64,000 nt of DNA, from positions 1 to 64,000 of the forward strand of contig NZ_JAETWB010000008.1 in the NCBI RefSeq assembly GCF_016773205.1, read 5' to 3'. A program made the position numbers and the translations under genes. This document shows, one piece after another, positions 63,710 to 64,000 of this stretch; the first letter of the stretch is position 1; the number at the start of each line of letters is the position of its first letter. The notes beneath the pieces are model-generated. The model was given only the letters and a program-made list of their open reading frames with translations, ran no database searches and had not been told where the DNA came from. The stretch is from Belnapia arida (GTDB lineage Bacteria; Pseudomonadota; Alphaproteobacteria; Acetobacterales; Acetobacteraceae).

Positions 63710-64000
63710 ATGGATCTCGGATTGAAGGGCCGTCGCGCCCTGGTCATGGGCGGCACCAAGGGGCTCGGCCGGTCGATTGCCGATGCGCTGGCGGCCGAGG
63801 GCACGGCGCTGGTCATCAGCGGCCGCGACCAGGCGCGGCTCGACGAGGCAGCGGCGGCGCTGAAGGCGGCCGGTGCCCCCTCCGCCAGCGGCATCGTCGC
63901 CGATGTCGCCAGTTCGGCCGATATGGACCGGCTGGCGGATGGCGCGATCGCCGCCATGGGGGGCGTGGATATCCTGGTGCTGAACCATGGCGGCCCGCCG
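63710..64000 (+). CDS. Short-chain dehydrogenase/reductase, 3' end beyond window
   Basis: The first 97 codons are seen. MDLGLKGRRALVMGGTKGLG gives the Rossmann motif in the form GGTKGLGRSIA instead of TGxxxGIG, and ILVLNHGGPP replaces NAG. An acidic residue in ADVASSADMDRL is as in classical SDRs. This variant is common among SDRs of this bacterial group. The catalytic Ser-Tyr-Lys lies beyond the window. AAGGGA precedes ATG 63710. It is divergent from the dehydrogenase gene at 62627-63604. Confidence 0.88.
   Translation, partial: MDLGLKGRRALVMGGTKGLGRSIADALAAEGTALVISGRDQARLDEAAAALKAAGAPSASGIVADVASSADMDRLADGAIAAMGGVDILVLNHGGPP

Noticed and set aside
1-64000. CRISPR array
   Set aside because: No regularly spaced direct repeats of 25-40 bases were seen.

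Overview
The window is very GC-rich DNA from a Gram-negative alphaproteobacterium, most likely Acetobacteraceae close to Roseomonas. Four orphan Bug-type solute-binding proteins, an AhpC/AhpD/OxyR set of the kind found in this group, a split glcDEF locus, a PqiABC lipid-transport operon and dense ATGA-overlapped operons all fit that placement. It is inferred from gene content and base composition, since no rRNA or other marker gene is present.

Bases 1 to about 19,750 are part of an integrated element. Its right end carries a P4-type tyrosine integrase. Leftward from it, all on the minus strand, come a conserved hypothetical, an AlpA-like regulator, a SpoVG-like protein, a small protein, a primase-like protein with DxD and SxH motifs, a DUF3987 protein, and short phage-type genes. 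The phage-type block C-B-A is present twice (about 8.3-9.8 kb and 12.1-13.4 kb). The copies flank an IS graveyard (two IS630-like remnants and a broken IS1182-like transposase) that encloses an AT-rich FkbM methyltransferase. Further left lie a Tat-exported cupin protein, an alpha/beta hydrolase and many small genes, including three paralogues of one helix-turn-helix-like domain. Several island genes are broken by frameshifts or by in-frame TAG codons. The left end is outside the window.

From about 20.3 kb the sequence looks like ordinary chromosome. It holds an RND efflux operon with a divergent TetR regulator and a clear operator (21.4-26.5 kb). Next is a putative sulfonate operon with LLM monooxygenase, Bug protein, 36-residue membrane peptide, acyl-CoA-dehydrogenase-like flavoprotein and 72-residue protein, possibly under a SAM-II-like riboswitch (26.5-30.2 kb). 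Further Bug genes, a secreted hydrolase and a TetR/MFS pair follow (30.4-34.8 kb), then pqiABC (34.8-38.3 kb), an M29 aminopeptidase, a P450, and a SugE guanidinium exporter with a guanidine-II-like hairpin (43.2 kb). A helicase/phosphoesterase pair and an OmpR-type regulator behind a perfect CRP-type site come next (43.7-47 kb).

The right third has YihY, then glcF separated from glcDE by an OpgC acyltransferase with two SGNH hydrolases (49.2-56.7 kb), rpmJ with its terminator, and an acyl-CoA dehydrogenase. The window closes with oxyR divergent from ahpC-ahpD, an EAL phosphodiesterase, a 2-hydroxyacid dehydrogenase and the start of an SDR gene. No tRNA, rRNA or CRISPR array was seen.
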